In this document: positions 54,935 through 64,000 of the stretch, piece after piece
How positions within the stretch are numbered: position 1 is the stretch's first letter
Layout: each line of letters opens with the position of its first letter
Notes under the pieces: model-generated
Databases searched by the model: none
Told to the model about the DNA's origin: nothing
Seen by the model: the letters and a program-made list of their open reading frames with translations, nothing else
Made by a program: the position numbers and the translations under genes
NCBI GenBank assembly: GCA_963700885.1
Contig: CAVOZJ010000001.1
Location: forward strand, 62,001-126,000
DNA length: 64,000 nucleotides
Direction: 5' to 3'
From: Anderseniella sp963700885
GTDB taxonomy: Bacteria > Pseudomonadota > Alphaproteobacteria > Rhizobiales > Aestuariivirgaceae

Positions 54935-55411
54935 ATGAAACGGATGTTGGCAAGCACAGTGGTTGCAGCGGCGGTGATGGCAGGCGCCAGTGTCGCGATG
55001 TCGGGTGAAGCCGAAGACAAGGCCATCAAGGCGCGCCAGTCGGTAATGCAGCTGTTATCGTTCAACCTCGGCATACTGGGCGCCATGGTCAAGGGCGACA
55101 TTGAGTATGACGCCGGCCAGGCAACGATTGCCGCCGACAATCTGAAGGCTGTCGCCAGCATCCGCCAGGATGCCATGTGGCCGAAGGGTTCGGCCATGGA
55201 AGATGATGGCATGAAAGGCAAGACCTGGGCCAAGAAGGCTGGCTGGGACACCTACCCGGAAGTCACCAAAAAGCATGAGGCGCTGGTAGCTGCCGCTGAC
55301 AAGATGGCAGAAGCCGCCGGCGGTGGAGTGGATGCCGTCAAGGGCGCCATCGGCGCCGTCGGGGGCGCCTGCAAGGGCTGCCACGACGACTTCCGCGCTC
55401 CCAGGGAGTAA
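54935..55411 (+). CDS. Cytochrome c' (periplasmic haem protein)
   Basis: 158 residues from ATG 54935 (GAAGGAG before). Signal peptide MKRMLASTVVAAAVMAGASV, then a four-helix protein ending with the haem-binding CKGCHDDFRAPRE, as in cytochromes c'. The family binds NO or CO and protects against nitrosative stress; the physiological role varies. MQLLSFNLGILGAMVKG carries the conserved helix-A residues. Confidence 0.92.
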   Translation: MKRMLASTVVAAAVMAGASVAMSGEAEDKAIKARQSVMQLLSFNLGILGAMVKGDIEYDAGQATIAADNLKAVASIRQDAMWPKGSAMEDDGMKGKTWAKKAGWDTYPEVTKKHEALVAAADKMAEAAGGGVDAVKGAIGAVGGACKGCHDDFRAPRE

Positions 55412-55500
55412 TTGTCCGGCTATTGTTTCCTTCGGCACAGGGCGTGGGATAACAACACAAGTGTGGAAATCCCCGCCCCATCCCGGCTAAACTCCCCGGC

Positions 55501-56304
55501 ATGAACCTCGACCGTTACCTCGGCCGCATCGGTTTCACCGGCAAGGCGCGCGCCGACAGGGCAACCCTGGCAGCCCTGATGCAGGCTCAGTTGCAGGCCG
55601 TGCCGTTTGAAAACCTTGATCAGCAATTGGGCCGTCCGGTTCCGACGGATGTTGTAAGCGCCTATGCCAAGGTTGTGGAGCGTCATCGCGGCGGCTGGTG
55701 TTTTGAACTGAACGGCCTGTTTCGCTGGGCGCTGACAGAAATCGGTTTTCGGGTGCAGACACTGGCAGCCCATGTCGGCAATAACGGTGAAAGCCGCAAT
55801 GCGCCGGCCGACCACATGGTGCTGCGCGTGGATTGCGATGAACCGTTGCTGGTGGATGTGGGATTCGGCGGCAGTATGATCGCGCCATTGCCACTGTTTC
55901 GGGCGCAGACATACCAGCCACCCTACACCCTGTCGGTGACCGCACAGGATGATGGCTGGCTGCGGTTCTCAGAACGGCCGGTGGACGCAGATGTCACGTC
56001 GTTTGATTTCCGGCTGGCACCGGTCGGCGCTGCTCATTTCGATCAGATCAGCGAATTGCTGCAAACCGATGAGGCCTCATCATTCCGCCGCACGCTCAAG
56101 GCGCAGCGCCGCTACCGCGGCCGCCACGTGATCCTGCGCGGATGCGTGAGGACAACAATCGGACCTCGGGATAAAAGTGAACAGTTACTTACGTCATACA
56201 CGGAACTGGTTGACTGCCTGCACAAGGATTTCGGCCTGGATGTTCCCGAAATCTCGTCTGTCTGGCCAGCTGTCAGCCAGCGCCACGAGGAATTGTTCGG
56301 TTGA
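55501..56304 (+). CDS. nat: Arylamine N-acetyltransferase
   Basis: 267 residues. The triad is Cys in RHRGGWCFELNGLF, His in APADHMVLRVD and Asp in LLVDVGFGGSMIAP. VPFENLDQQLGRPVPT at the start is also typical. It moves acetyl groups from acetyl-CoA to arylamines or hydrazines; in bacteria the natural acceptors are often unknown. It follows the cytochrome c' gene by 89 bp. Confidence 0.93.
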   Translation: MNLDRYLGRIGFTGKARADRATLAALMQAQLQAVPFENLDQQLGRPVPTDVVSAYAKVVERHRGGWCFELNGLFRWALTEIGFRVQTLAAHVGNNGESRNAPADHMVLRVDCDEPLLVDVGFGGSMIAPLPLFRAQTYQPPYTLSVTAQDDGWLRFSERPVDADVTSFDFRLAPVGAAHFDQISELLQTDEASSFRRTLKAQRRYRGRHVILRGCVRTTIGPRDKSEQLLTSYTELVDCLHKDFGLDVPEISSVWPAVSQRHEELFG

Positions 56305-56444
56305 CGCTTGTCAGACAGTTTCTGCATGTGGTGCTGGCGGGAGTTGGGTTATACTGTTCGAGTCTGCTGATTGATTTCAGTCAGGGTCACATGTTCAATC
56401 CCCGCTGAAACTTCATCCACCATTTTGGAAAGCAGGTTGTCTCG

Positions 56445-57338
56445 ATGCTGGAGCTTTACAGACGTATCTGGAAGGTGACGGGCAGGCAACAAATTCTGCT
56501 GATAGTTCTCTCGCTGGCTATTGCGGCGTTGGCTGCGGTACCCCTGCAATTCCAGAAAGACATTATCAATGGTCTCGGCGCGAACATGACCAAACAGCAC
56601 CTCCTGATGCTCTGTGCGGGTTATTTCGGCGTTCTGCTGTTAAACAGCGGCCTCAAGTTTGTTGCCAATTACCGCAGTTCGATACTGAGTGAAACGGTCA
56701 TCCGCAGAATCAGGAAGGTGGTTTACAATGACCGCGATGACTATATCGCATCGGGTGCGGATGAACGCGGTAAACTGGTTACCATAATTGCCGCTGAGGC
56801 CGAAGAGGTTGGCAAGTTCGCAGGTGAATCGATTTCTGCGCCGGTTCTGCAACTGGGTACGCTTGTGAGCGTTACAGGCTACATTGCCTGGACACAGCCC
56901 TTTCTTGGGCTGTTTTTACTTGGTGTGATTTTTCCTCAGGCTGTTATCGTTTTGACGCTTCAGAAGTTTGTAAATGAGCGTGTGCGCCAAAGGGTCAGAA
57001 CTCTGCGCCACGCCACAAGCACCATCACCAACGATGACATAAAGCAGACGCAGCAAACCATTCTGGATGACTTCGACGAGATCTATGAAACCCGGCGCGG
57101 GACTTACGCACTGAAGTGTTCCATGAAGTTTGCACTTAATTTGATCAACGGTCTTGGGACGGTAGGCATTCTGGCTCTGGGCGGATTTCTGATGATGGCC
57201 GGGAAGACCGATATTGGCAGTATTGTGGCTTCGTTGTCGGCGCTCGGACGCATCAATGACCCCTGGCGGGAACTGATAGTATTTTACAGGCAACTGAGCG
57301 CGGTACGGGTCCAGTTTGACCTGCTTATGGAGAGATAA
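56445..57338 (+). CDS. ABC exporter transmembrane domain without an ATPase domain
   Basis: 297 residues. The sequence begins MLELYRRIWKVTGRQQILLI and has five or six membrane segments with the type-I exporter layout, including VIRRIRKVVYNDRDDYIASG and the coupling-helix-like LVTIIAAEAEEVGKFAGESI. It stops after LSAVRVQFDLLMER, exactly where an ATPase domain would begin, and no Walker motif occurs downstream. It may be a truncated exporter or a half that works with a separate ATPase. No sign of frameshift at its end. Confidence 0.8.
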   Translation: MLELYRRIWKVTGRQQILLIVLSLAIAALAAVPLQFQKDIINGLGANMTKQHLLMLCAGYFGVLLLNSGLKFVANYRSSILSETVIRRIRKVVYNDRDDYIASGADERGKLVTIIAAEAEEVGKFAGESISAPVLQLGTLVSVTGYIAWTQPFLGLFLLGVIFPQAVIVLTLQKFVNERVRQRVRTLRHATSTITNDDIKQTQQTILDDFDEIYETRRGTYALKCSMKFALNLINGLGTVGILALGGFLMMAGKTDIGSIVASLSALGRINDPWRELIVFYRQLSAVRVQFDLLMER

Positions 57339-57430
57339 TAGCAATGACAGAAGACCTGCCCTGACTGCAGACAACTGAGCCGGGTTGAGGTCTGAAAGCT
57401 TCGGCGACAGTGCGGATATGAGCCGGCGCC

Positions 57431-57961
57431 TCAGGCGCTGTGTTCGACGCCACCGGATTTGCGCGACATTGCAAGCGAGATTGCGCTGACACCGTTGCTG
57501 AGAAGCTCAATCGCAAGCATGACACCCAATGCGATAACGGCAGAGCCTGGAAGATTGGTCAGCACCATAAACCCGAGTAATGCCGAAATGACCCCTGAAA
57601 TGACCACCGTCCACTTGAGCGTGTTGTCATGTATGCGGAAGCCGACAATCAGTTTGAAAGCACCGGATATCAGGAACATGATACCCAGCACAATTGTCAG
57701 GGTAACCATGCCTTCAAGCGGTCTGCCTACCAGGTTGACGCCGACAAAAAGCGCGACAACACCGAGCAGCAATGTCCATAGCTTTCCGCCCCATCCTTCG
57801 GCGCGAATTGCCTCAATTATCTGCAGGATACCCAGAAAGATAAATGACCATCCGGCAATCAGATTGACGGTTACCGATGCGGCGAATGGATTCAGCAGGG
57901 CCACAAATCCTGCAATTACTGACAACACACCGATGACGAGAAGTACGACCCAATTGTTCAT
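57431..57961 (-). CDS. hdeD: HdeD-family membrane protein
   Basis: 176 residues from ATG 57961 (GGGGAAT 6 bp before). Six hydrophobic segments in three hairpins (VVLLVIGVLSVIAGFVALL, WSFIFLGILQIIEAI, VVALFVGVNLVG, LTIVLGIMFLISGAFKLIVG) match the HdeD/DUF308 family. E. coli HdeD helps survival in acid at high cell density; the mechanism is unknown. The open frame upstream is not protein-like. It is divergent from kbl. Confidence 0.85.
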   Translation of the reverse strand: MNNWVVLLVIGVLSVIAGFVALLNPFAASVTVNLIAGWSFIFLGILQIIEAIRAEGWGGKLWTLLLGVVALFVGVNLVGRPLEGMVTLTIVLGIMFLISGAFKLIVGFRIHDNTLKWTVVISGVISALLGFMVLTNLPGSAVIALGVMLAIELLSNGVSAISLAMSRKSGGVEHSA

Positions 57962-58215
57962 TTTCATTCCCCAATGTACATTGCGTGTCCCGGGATTTCT
58001 CAGGGCTTCATAGCAAACAAGCTCAATCCATACAAACGGCAAATCCCGTCCTTCCTGCATCACGCTTACCGTTGGCGTGGAATTCGACCGAAATCCGCAA
58101 CAAACTATGCGGGATTGTTTGTAGCCATGACCAAAAGGGTCAATAGTCAGCTTCGGTGATATCACTTGTTTTCATGGCTGGCTGACCAGCAGCGCCATCA
58201 TTCGGGGAGATTGCA

Positions 58216-59403
58216 ATGAGACGGAATTTTATTGAGCACCTGACATCTGAACTTGACGTGCTGAAAGATACCGGCCTTTACAAGACCGAACGGGTCGTTA
58301 CCAGTCCGCAGGGCGGATCCGTCACACTGGAGGCCGGCCGCCAGGTCATAAACCTGTGCGCCAACAATTATCTCGGTCTTTCCAACCACCCGGAGCTGGT
58401 AACTGCCGCACATGCAGCACTGGATCGCTACGGCTACGGCATGTCCTCCGTGCGCTTCATCTGCGGTACCCAGGAGGAACACCGGCAGCTCGAGGCCCGC
58501 CTCTCGCAGTTCCTGGGTATGGAGGACATGATCTTGTATTCGAGCTGCTTTGATGCCAATACGGGCCTGTTCGAGACGCTTCTCGGACCAGATGACGCGA
58601 TCATTTCGGACGCACTGAACCATGCCTCGATCATCGATGGCGTGCGGCTGTGCAAGGCGCAGCGTTTCCGGTATGCAAATTCCGACATGGCGGATCTGGC
58701 GGACCAGCTTGCAGCGGCGCGCGGCTGCCGCTTCAAACTGATTGTCACCGATGGCGTGTTCTCGATGGATGGCTATATCGCCAATCTGCCGGCGATTTGC
58801 GATCTGGCCGCGGCGCATGGTGCAATGGTGATGGTCGATGACAGCCACGCGGTAGGCTTTATGGGCGCTGCGGGACGCGGCACCCAAGAACATTGCGGTG
58901 TGATGGGCCAGGTGGATATCATCACCGGTACTTTAGGCAAGGCGCTCGGCGGCGCGTCTGGCGGCTATACATCGGGCAGGCGAGAGGTCATCGACTGGCT
59001 GCGCCAGCGTTCGCGGCCCTATCTGTTTTCCAACACTCTGGCCCCGGTAATTGCGGCCACCTCGCTCAAGGTGCTGGACATGCTGGAAGCCTCGCCGGAA
59101 CGGCGCGACCTCCTGATGCGCAATGCCGCCTATTTCCGGGACGCGATGACTGCGTCGGGCTTTGACCTGCTGCCCGGCGAGCATCCGATCATTCCGGTAA
59201 TGCTGCGCGATCCCAAACTGGCCCAGGACATGGCCAGGGGGCTTGATGCGCGCGGAGTCTTTGTCGCACCATTCAGCTTTCCGGTGGTTCCGAAGGGGCA
59301 GGATCGCATCCGCACCCAGATGTCGGCGGCCCATACGCTCGAAGAGCTTGACCAGGCCATTGCAGCCTTTGTGGAAACCGGCCGTGAACTGGGAGTGATC
59401 TGA
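58216..59403 (+). CDS. kbl: 2-amino-3-ketobutyrate CoA ligase (glycine C-acetyltransferase)
   Basis: 395 residues (GGGGAGA before ATG 58216). PLP-dependent alpha-oxoamine synthase: LCANNYLGLSNHPELV, SVRFICGTQEEHRQLE, VDDSHAVGFMGAAGRG and the PLP lysine in TGTLGKALGGASGG. It splits 2-amino-3-ketobutyrate with CoA into glycine and acetyl-CoA. Its stop overlaps the start of tdh. Confidence 0.96.
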   Translation: MRRNFIEHLTSELDVLKDTGLYKTERVVTSPQGGSVTLEAGRQVINLCANNYLGLSNHPELVTAAHAALDRYGYGMSSVRFICGTQEEHRQLEARLSQFLGMEDMILYSSCFDANTGLFETLLGPDDAIISDALNHASIIDGVRLCKAQRFRYANSDMADLADQLAAARGCRFKLIVTDGVFSMDGYIANLPAICDLAAAHGAMVMVDDSHAVGFMGAAGRGTQEHCGVMGQVDIITGTLGKALGGASGGYTSGRREVIDWLRQRSRPYLFSNTLAPVIAATSLKVLDMLEASPERRDLLMRNAAYFRDAMTASGFDLLPGEHPIIPVMLRDPKLAQDMARGLDARGVFVAPFSFPVVPKGQDRIRTQMSAAHTLEELDQAIAAFVETGRELGVI

Positions 59404-60440
59404 TGAGCAATGAAATGAAGGCGCTGGTCAAGGCCGAGCCTCGTGAGGGGTTGTGGATGCAGCGCGTCCCGGTGCCTGAACCGGGTCCCCGAGATGTGCT
59501 GATCAAGGTCCGCAAGTCTGCGATCTGCGGCACCGACGTACATATCTGGAAATGGGACGAGTGGTCTGCCAGGACCGTTCCTGTGCCGATGGTCGTCGGC
59601 CACGAATTCTGTGGCGAGATCGTTGAAACGGGTGCAGCGGCCGGCAAGTTCCGGATCGGCCAGCGCGTCTCCGGCGAGGGCCACATTGTTTGCGGCATCT
59701 GCCGCAACTGCCGGGCCGGGCGCGGGCACCTGTGCCGCAACACCAGAGGTGTCGGCGTCAACCGTCCGGGCAGTTTTGCCGAATTCCTGTGCATTCCCGA
59801 AGCCAACGTCGTGCCGATCCCCGACGATATCCCCGACGAGATTGCCGCAATCTTCGACCCCTTCGGCAATGCGGTGCACACTGCGCTGAGTTTTGATCTG
59901 GTGGGCGAGGACGTGCTGGTCACGGGCGCCGGCCCAATCGGGATCATGGGAGCGCTGGTGGCGCAAAGGGCAGGCGCGCGCAAGGTGGTCATCACCGATA
60001 TCAGCCCCTACCGGGTTGCGCTGGCCAGACGGCTGGGCGTGCAGACCGTCGTCAACGCTGCTGAGGAAAAACTGGTTGACGTTATGGCGCGGCTGGGAAT
60101 GACCGAGGGTTTTGATGTGGGACTTGAGATGTCCGGGGCCGCACCTGCCATGCGCGACATGATCCAGACCATGAACAATGGCGGCAAGATCGCGCTGCTG
60201 GGCATCGCGCCCACCGAGTTTGCCGTGGACTGGAACCAGATCATATTCAAGATGCTGAACATAAAGGGCATTTACGGCCGGGAAATGTTCGAGACCTGGT
60301 ACAAGATGATCGCCCTGGTGCAGAGCGGGCTCGACGTCTCCGGCCTGATCACCCATCGCATCGCCATTGATGACTATGAGGCAGGCTTCGCCGCCATGCT
60401 GTCGGGCGAGGCCGGCAAGGTGGTGATGGACTGGGGATAG
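59403..60440 (+). CDS. tdh: L-threonine 3-dehydrogenase
   Basis: 345 residues, zinc alcohol dehydrogenase family. Catalytic zinc residues lie in SAICGTDVHIW and VVGHEFCGEI, structural zinc cysteines in CGICRNCRAGRGHLCRN, and the NAD motif is VTGAGPIGIMGA. The start ATG shares a base with the kbl stop (TGATG), so the two are coupled and form the threonine-to-glycine route. It converges on the decarboxylase gene with 1 bp between stops. Confidence 0.96.
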   Translation: MSNEMKALVKAEPREGLWMQRVPVPEPGPRDVLIKVRKSAICGTDVHIWKWDEWSARTVPVPMVVGHEFCGEIVETGAAAGKFRIGQRVSGEGHIVCGICRNCRAGRGHLCRNTRGVGVNRPGSFAEFLCIPEANVVPIPDDIPDEIAAIFDPFGNAVHTALSFDLVGEDVLVTGAGPIGIMGALVAQRAGARKVVITDISPYRVALARRLGVQTVVNAAEEKLVDVMARLGMTEGFDVGLEMSGAAPAMRDMIQTMNNGGKIALLGIAPTEFAVDWNQIIFKMLNIKGIYGREMFETWYKMIALVQSGLDVSGLITHRIAIDDYEAGFAAMLSGEAGKVVMDWG

Positions 60441-60441
60441 A

Positions 60442-62736
60442 TCACGCTGCCACGCAGTCGGCAAAGTGGCGGACCACGCCATCGCTGCATTCTTCCTGGA
60501 CCAGGCCATGGATATCGGTTTCAAAGCCCGGACATTCGCGTGCAAACTCATGCTCGAACTTCAGGTATTCCACGATCTTCCGGTTGAACACTTCGCCCGG
60601 GATCAGCAGCGGAATGCCGGGCGGGTAGGGCGTCAGCAGGCTGGTGGTGATGCGGCCCTCAAGCTCGTCGATCGGCACTCGCTGCGTGGTCCGCTGCGCA
60701 ATGTGCGAAAACGCCTCGCTGGGTTTCATGGCGGGCAGGTGGTCGCTCAGGTACATGTCGGTGGACAGGATCGCCACGTCGTACTTGGCGTACAGCGTGT
60801 GCACGTGCTGGCACAGATCGCGCAGGCCCATTTGCTCGTAACGCGGCTGCTTGGCGCAGAATTCGGGCATGGTGCGCCACATCGGCTGGTTTTTGGCGTA
60901 GTCGTCCTTGAACTGCTGCAGCGCCGTCAGAAGCGTGTTCCAGCGGCCCTTGGTGATGCCGATGGTGAACATGATGAAAAAGCTGTAGAGACCGGTTTTC
61001 TCGACCACCACCCCGTGCTCGGCCAGGTACTTGGTCACGATCGAGGCCGGAATGCCGGTCTCCTCGAAGCGTCCGTCCAGGTTCAGGCCGGGCGTGATGA
61101 TCGTGGCCTTGATCGGATCGAGCATGTTGAAGCCGGGCGCCATGTCGCCGAACCCGTGCCAGGAATCCTCGCCGTCCGACGGCTGCACGCCATCGGCGTC
61201 GGTTTTTTTCAGCACCCAGTCACGGGTTCTGCCGATGCCTTCTTCTTCCAGCGCATCCGGTCCCCAGACCTGGAACCACCAGTCATCCTCGCCGAATTCC
61301 TCGTCGACCTTGCGCATGGCGCGGCGGAAATCGAGCGCCTCCGCGATGCTTTCCTCGACCAGCGCCGTGCCGCCCGGCGGCTCCATCATCGCGGCAGCCA
61401 CGTCGCAGCTGGCGATGATGCTGTACTGCGGGCTGGTGCTGATGTGCATCAGATAGGCCTCGTTGAACAGGTGGCGATCCAGCCTGGTGTCCTGGCGAGT
61501 CCTGCACCAGCACGTGGCTGGCCTGGCTGATGCCGGCCAGCAGCTTGTGAATCGACTGGGTGGAGTAGGTCACCGAGTGCCTGGGTCGGGTGCGCTTGCG
61601 GCCCATGGCATGGATAGCTGCCGTAAAACGGGTGGAATGCGGCGTGTGGCAACCAGGCCTCGTCAAAGTGCAGGTTGCTCGACATAGCCGTCCAGCAGGC
61701 CCTTGATGGTCTCGGTGTTGTACAGCACCCCGTCATAGGTAGACTGCGTCAGCGTCATGATGCGCGGCTTGACGGCGTCGGCATCGACGCCGGCAAGCAG
61801 CGGATTGGCGCGGATCTTGGCCTTGATCGACTCGATCTCGAACTCGCTTTGCGGGATCGGGCCGATGATGCCGTAGTGGTTGCGCGTGGGCTTCAGGAAC
61901 ACCGGCATCGCACCCGTCATGATGATGGCGTGCAGGATGGACTTGTGGCAATTGCGGTCCACCACCACCACGTCGCCCGGCGCCACCGTGTGGTGCCAGA
62001 CCATCTTGTTGCTGGTGCTGGTGCCGTTGGTGACGAAGAAGCAGTGGTCGGCGTTGAAGATGCGCGCGGCATTGCGTTCAGATGCGCCGATGGCGCCGTT
62101 GTGGTCCAGCAGCTGGCCCAGTTCCTCGACCGAGTTGCAGACATCGGCGCGCAGCATGTTTTCACCGTAAAACTGGTGATACATCTGGCCGATCGGGCTT
62201 TTCAGGAAAGCAACACCTCCCGAGTGTCCCGGGCAGTGCCAGGAGTACGAACCGTCTTCGGCGTAGTCGAGCAGGGCCCTGAAGAACGGCGGCTGTATGG
62301 CCTCGAGATAACTTTTCGCTTCGCGGATTATGTGGCGCGCCACGAATTCCGGCGTGTCTTCGAACATGTGAATGAAGCCGTGCAGTTCGCGCAGGATGTC
62401 GTTGGGCAGGTGACGGCTGGTCTTGGTTTCGCCGTAGACATAGATGGGCACATCGGCATTCTTCCAGCGCACCTCTTCGATGAACTTGCGCAGGTCCAGC
62501 ACCGCAGGATCGATGTCCGGGCCGGGACTGAACTCCTCGTCGTCGATGGACAGGACGAAGGCACTGGCGCGCGACTGCTGCTGTGCGAACTGCGACAGGT
62601 CACCATAACTGGTCACCCCCACCACCTCGAAGCCTTCGCTTTCAATGGCCTGCGCCATGGCGCGGATGCCCGAGCCGGATGAGTTTTCGGAGCGGAAATC
62701 TTCGTCGATGATGACAATGGGGAATCGAAACTTCAT
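60442..62736 (-). pseudogene. Orn/Lys/Arg decarboxylase broken by three single-base insertions
   Basis: Together the frames encode a ~760-residue class III decarboxylase (SpeF/CadA/AdiA type). The first frame (62736 to ~61677) gives the wing domain and PLP fold to IKGLLDGYVE. Frame changes at about 61677, 61612 and 61496 then separate NLHFDEAWLPHAAFHPFYGS, AMGRKRTRPRHSVTYSTQSI plus HKLLAGISQASHVLVQDS (PLP lysine in HK) and MHISTSPQYSIIASCDV, which continues to the end at 60442. Each change is explained by one extra base and no residues are otherwise lost. Intact members make putrescine, cadaverine or agmatine and consume protons. Confidence 0.88.
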
Positions 62737-62926
62737 GCAGCATTCCTAGCGGGAAAAACACCCAGGGGCAACTCGGCCTGCCGGAACAGACCCCGCATCC
62801 TGTTACAGACCGGACCGGTCTGGAATCGGCCCGCGTATCTGGCGGTTTCTTTTTTCACAGTCAAGTTATGCTTCTCAGGAGAGAAACAATGGCCGATACA
62901 TACGCGCAAATTGAAAATGGAGATTT

Positions 62927-64000
62927 TCAGTCCTTTTGTCCCATCGGGGATGGGGTGGTATCCGACATGAATGGCAGACCTGATTGCAGCAGCGGATGCC
63001 GACGTGGATTCCCACGATTACCAGCACTCGACAGGTAGGCAGTCACCGCCATCAGGTCCGCCCGTGTTGATAATTCATCCGCTGCAATAAGTTCACGCAC
63101 AAGGTTTACTTGCGACCAATCAGACGCTGTCCCAAAAAATTGCGCAACAATCGGTGCAGCTTCGGGATACCGCCTGACAAGCCGCCTGACTGCGTCGTCG
63201 AGTGCGGTACGCAGTTTTACCCTGCCGCTGGCGCTATGTACTGACAACGCCCGAACGATCTCGACCAGTTGCTCGCGCGAGAGCGTGCGGTCAGAGCCCA
63301 GGAATTTCCGCTCAAGTTCACCTATGCCGTTGAGTCCACCGGTCTCGATGGCAGCAGTGATCCAGGCTCCGAGATTGAGTGTGCTGCCCGACGTCGCCAT
63401 GCCTTGCAGCTGTTGGACGATGGCAACGTCGGCGTCGCGACCTCCAACGATGCCCAGAAGAAGGATTCTAACTGGTGCAAAGGCTATGCTATTCAGATCC
63501 GTGATGCTCGACAGAAGATCCTGTGCCGTGACGGGATATGTGCCGCCTCTCAAGACCACATAGCTCATTGCGTCGAGTTCCGTAAGCGAGATGTGCTTCA
63601 TATCAATGATTGGATGGCCCAACAAGGCAGCAAAGTAGTCGCGCTTGCCGGCGTCACCAGATGGTGTCGCCCAGCTACTGGAATTGGACAGCACTTCCCC
63701 CGCAATGCGGCGTCTGTCCGCGTCCAGGAACATCAACCTCGTCCACTGACCATCTGATCCTCGGGCGAAGAGCACGGTATGGTCCAGGTTCTGCGCAAGC
63801 TGGCGCCGGGTGACGCTGTCAACAAGATGCGGCGGGGTGCTGCCTGACCTGGTCCCTTTAAGTTGGCCAACGGGCTCAAACTGGAAAGGGTTCTCCCGCG
63901 AAGGGCGAGCAGTGATGATCTCAACGCTGTCGGCCACCTGCCTGGACAGAGTATTCCCGGTAAGGTTCACATGAAAGCTGCATGCGGCAAGGTGTTCAGG
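62927..64000 (-). CDS. Unknown protein, possibly cut by the right edge
   Basis: 347 residues from GTG 63970, but the frame stays open upstream to the window end (reading AACSFHVNLTGN across the putative start), so the true N-terminus may lie outside. The C-terminal two-thirds are helical with repeats resembling HEAT-like or ARM-like pairs (LGAWITAAIETGGLNGIGEL, LREQLVEIVRALSVHS-like segment, DAVRRLVRRYPEAAPIVAQF). No motif, membrane segment or family is recognised. The 190 bp between it and the decarboxylase start show nothing notable. Confidence 0.5.
   Translation of the reverse strand, partial: PEHLAACSFHVNLTGNTLSRQVADSVEIITARPSRENPFQFEPVGQLKGTRSGSTPPHLVDSVTRRQLAQNLDHTVLFARGSDGQWTRLMFLDADRRRIAGEVLSNSSSWATPSGDAGKRDYFAALLGHPIIDMKHISLTELDAMSYVVLRGGTYPVTAQDLLSSITDLNSIAFAPVRILLLGIVGGRDADVAIVQQLQGMATSGSTLNLGAWITAAIETGGLNGIGELERKFLGSDRTLSREQLVEIVRALSVHSASGRVKLRTALDDAVRRLVRRYPEAAPIVAQFFGTASDWSQVNLVRELIAADELSTRADLMAVTAYLSSAGNRGNPRRHPLLQSGLPFMSDTTPSPMGQKD

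Noticed and set aside
57428..57445. Hairpin gcgcc-tga-ggcgc at the HdeD stop codon as terminator
   Set aside because: Five-base stem with no T run; more likely chance in GC-rich sequence.
60466..62682. Long forward frames opposite the decarboxylase
   Set aside because: Low-complexity His/Arg/Val-rich products typical of antisense shadows; the reverse strand has the conserved decarboxylase sequence.
1..64000. tRNA, rRNA, CRISPR or prophage genes
   Set aside because: No cloverleaf, rRNA segment, repeat-spacer array, integrase or phage structural gene was seen on either strand.

Overview
The window reads as the chromosome of a moderately GC-rich alphaproteobacterium, probably a marine or soil Hyphomicrobiales/Rhodobacterales-type heterotroph. 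This rests on gene content and protein style (PepN, FadH, CobS/CobT/CobC, DUF1326/DUF2182, class III cyclases with TPR output, cytochrome c', amine and betaine oxygenases). No rRNA or tRNA gene and no CRISPR array was seen.

Layout. 1-5.5 kb: the end of pepN, then a divergent amine-oxidation cluster (DadA-like dehydrogenase against a Rid-family protein and a Rieske oxygenase) around a palindromic operator candidate. 5.5-26 kb: an accessory region with two complete IS1380 elements (each flanked by CTAG), an internally deleted IS1182-type element, an IS630 element with a frameshift at a run of eight A, an IS110 element, a 259-bp nested palindromic element, and five copies of a degenerate dispersed repeat. 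Cargo between them includes outer-membrane barrel genes (one truncated), a secreted Arg/Gly-rich repeat protein, MAPEG, DUF2182/DUF1326, a methyltransferase with a frameshifted HxlR regulator, a cyclase-TPR protein and a cyclase fused to a GFA/CENP-V zinc domain. 26-36 kb: LysR, fadH, TPR-sulfotransferase, argE, a PhyH plus HD-domain oxygenase pair resembling PhnY/PhnZ or TmpA/TmpB, a glycosyltransferase-like gene and an aldehyde dehydrogenase. 36.9-39.3 kb: cobT-cobS-cobC. 39.5-45.3 kb: an RND efflux pair followed by an MttB-superfamily methyltransferase. 45.4-52.8 kb: VOC and MFS genes, an amidinotransferase-fold enzyme, a frameshifted BMP-type binding protein, a nitrilase-family hydrolase overlapping a creatinase-like M24 protein, and a TPR-methyltransferase. 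52.9-58 kb: rhomboid, LysR, cytochrome c', arylamine N-acetyltransferase, an ABC membrane domain without ATPase, HdeD. 58.2-64 kb: kbl-tdh, an Orn/Lys/Arg decarboxylase broken by three single-base insertions, and an unknown gene open to the right edge.

How the genes fit together. Several clusters point to small nitrogen compounds: amino-acid oxidation (DadA-like), Rieske demethylation, MttB-type methyl transfer, possible aminophosphonate cleavage, guanidino or N-methyl compound hydrolysis, threonine breakdown to glycine, and amino-acid decarboxylation. Cobalamin lower-ligand assembly is nearby and would suit a corrinoid-dependent MttB protein, but no corrinoid protein is in the window. The least explained items are the cyclase-GFA fusion, the palindromic element beside the IS110, the dispersed repeat family, and the recurring single-base frameshifts, which may be sequence errors.
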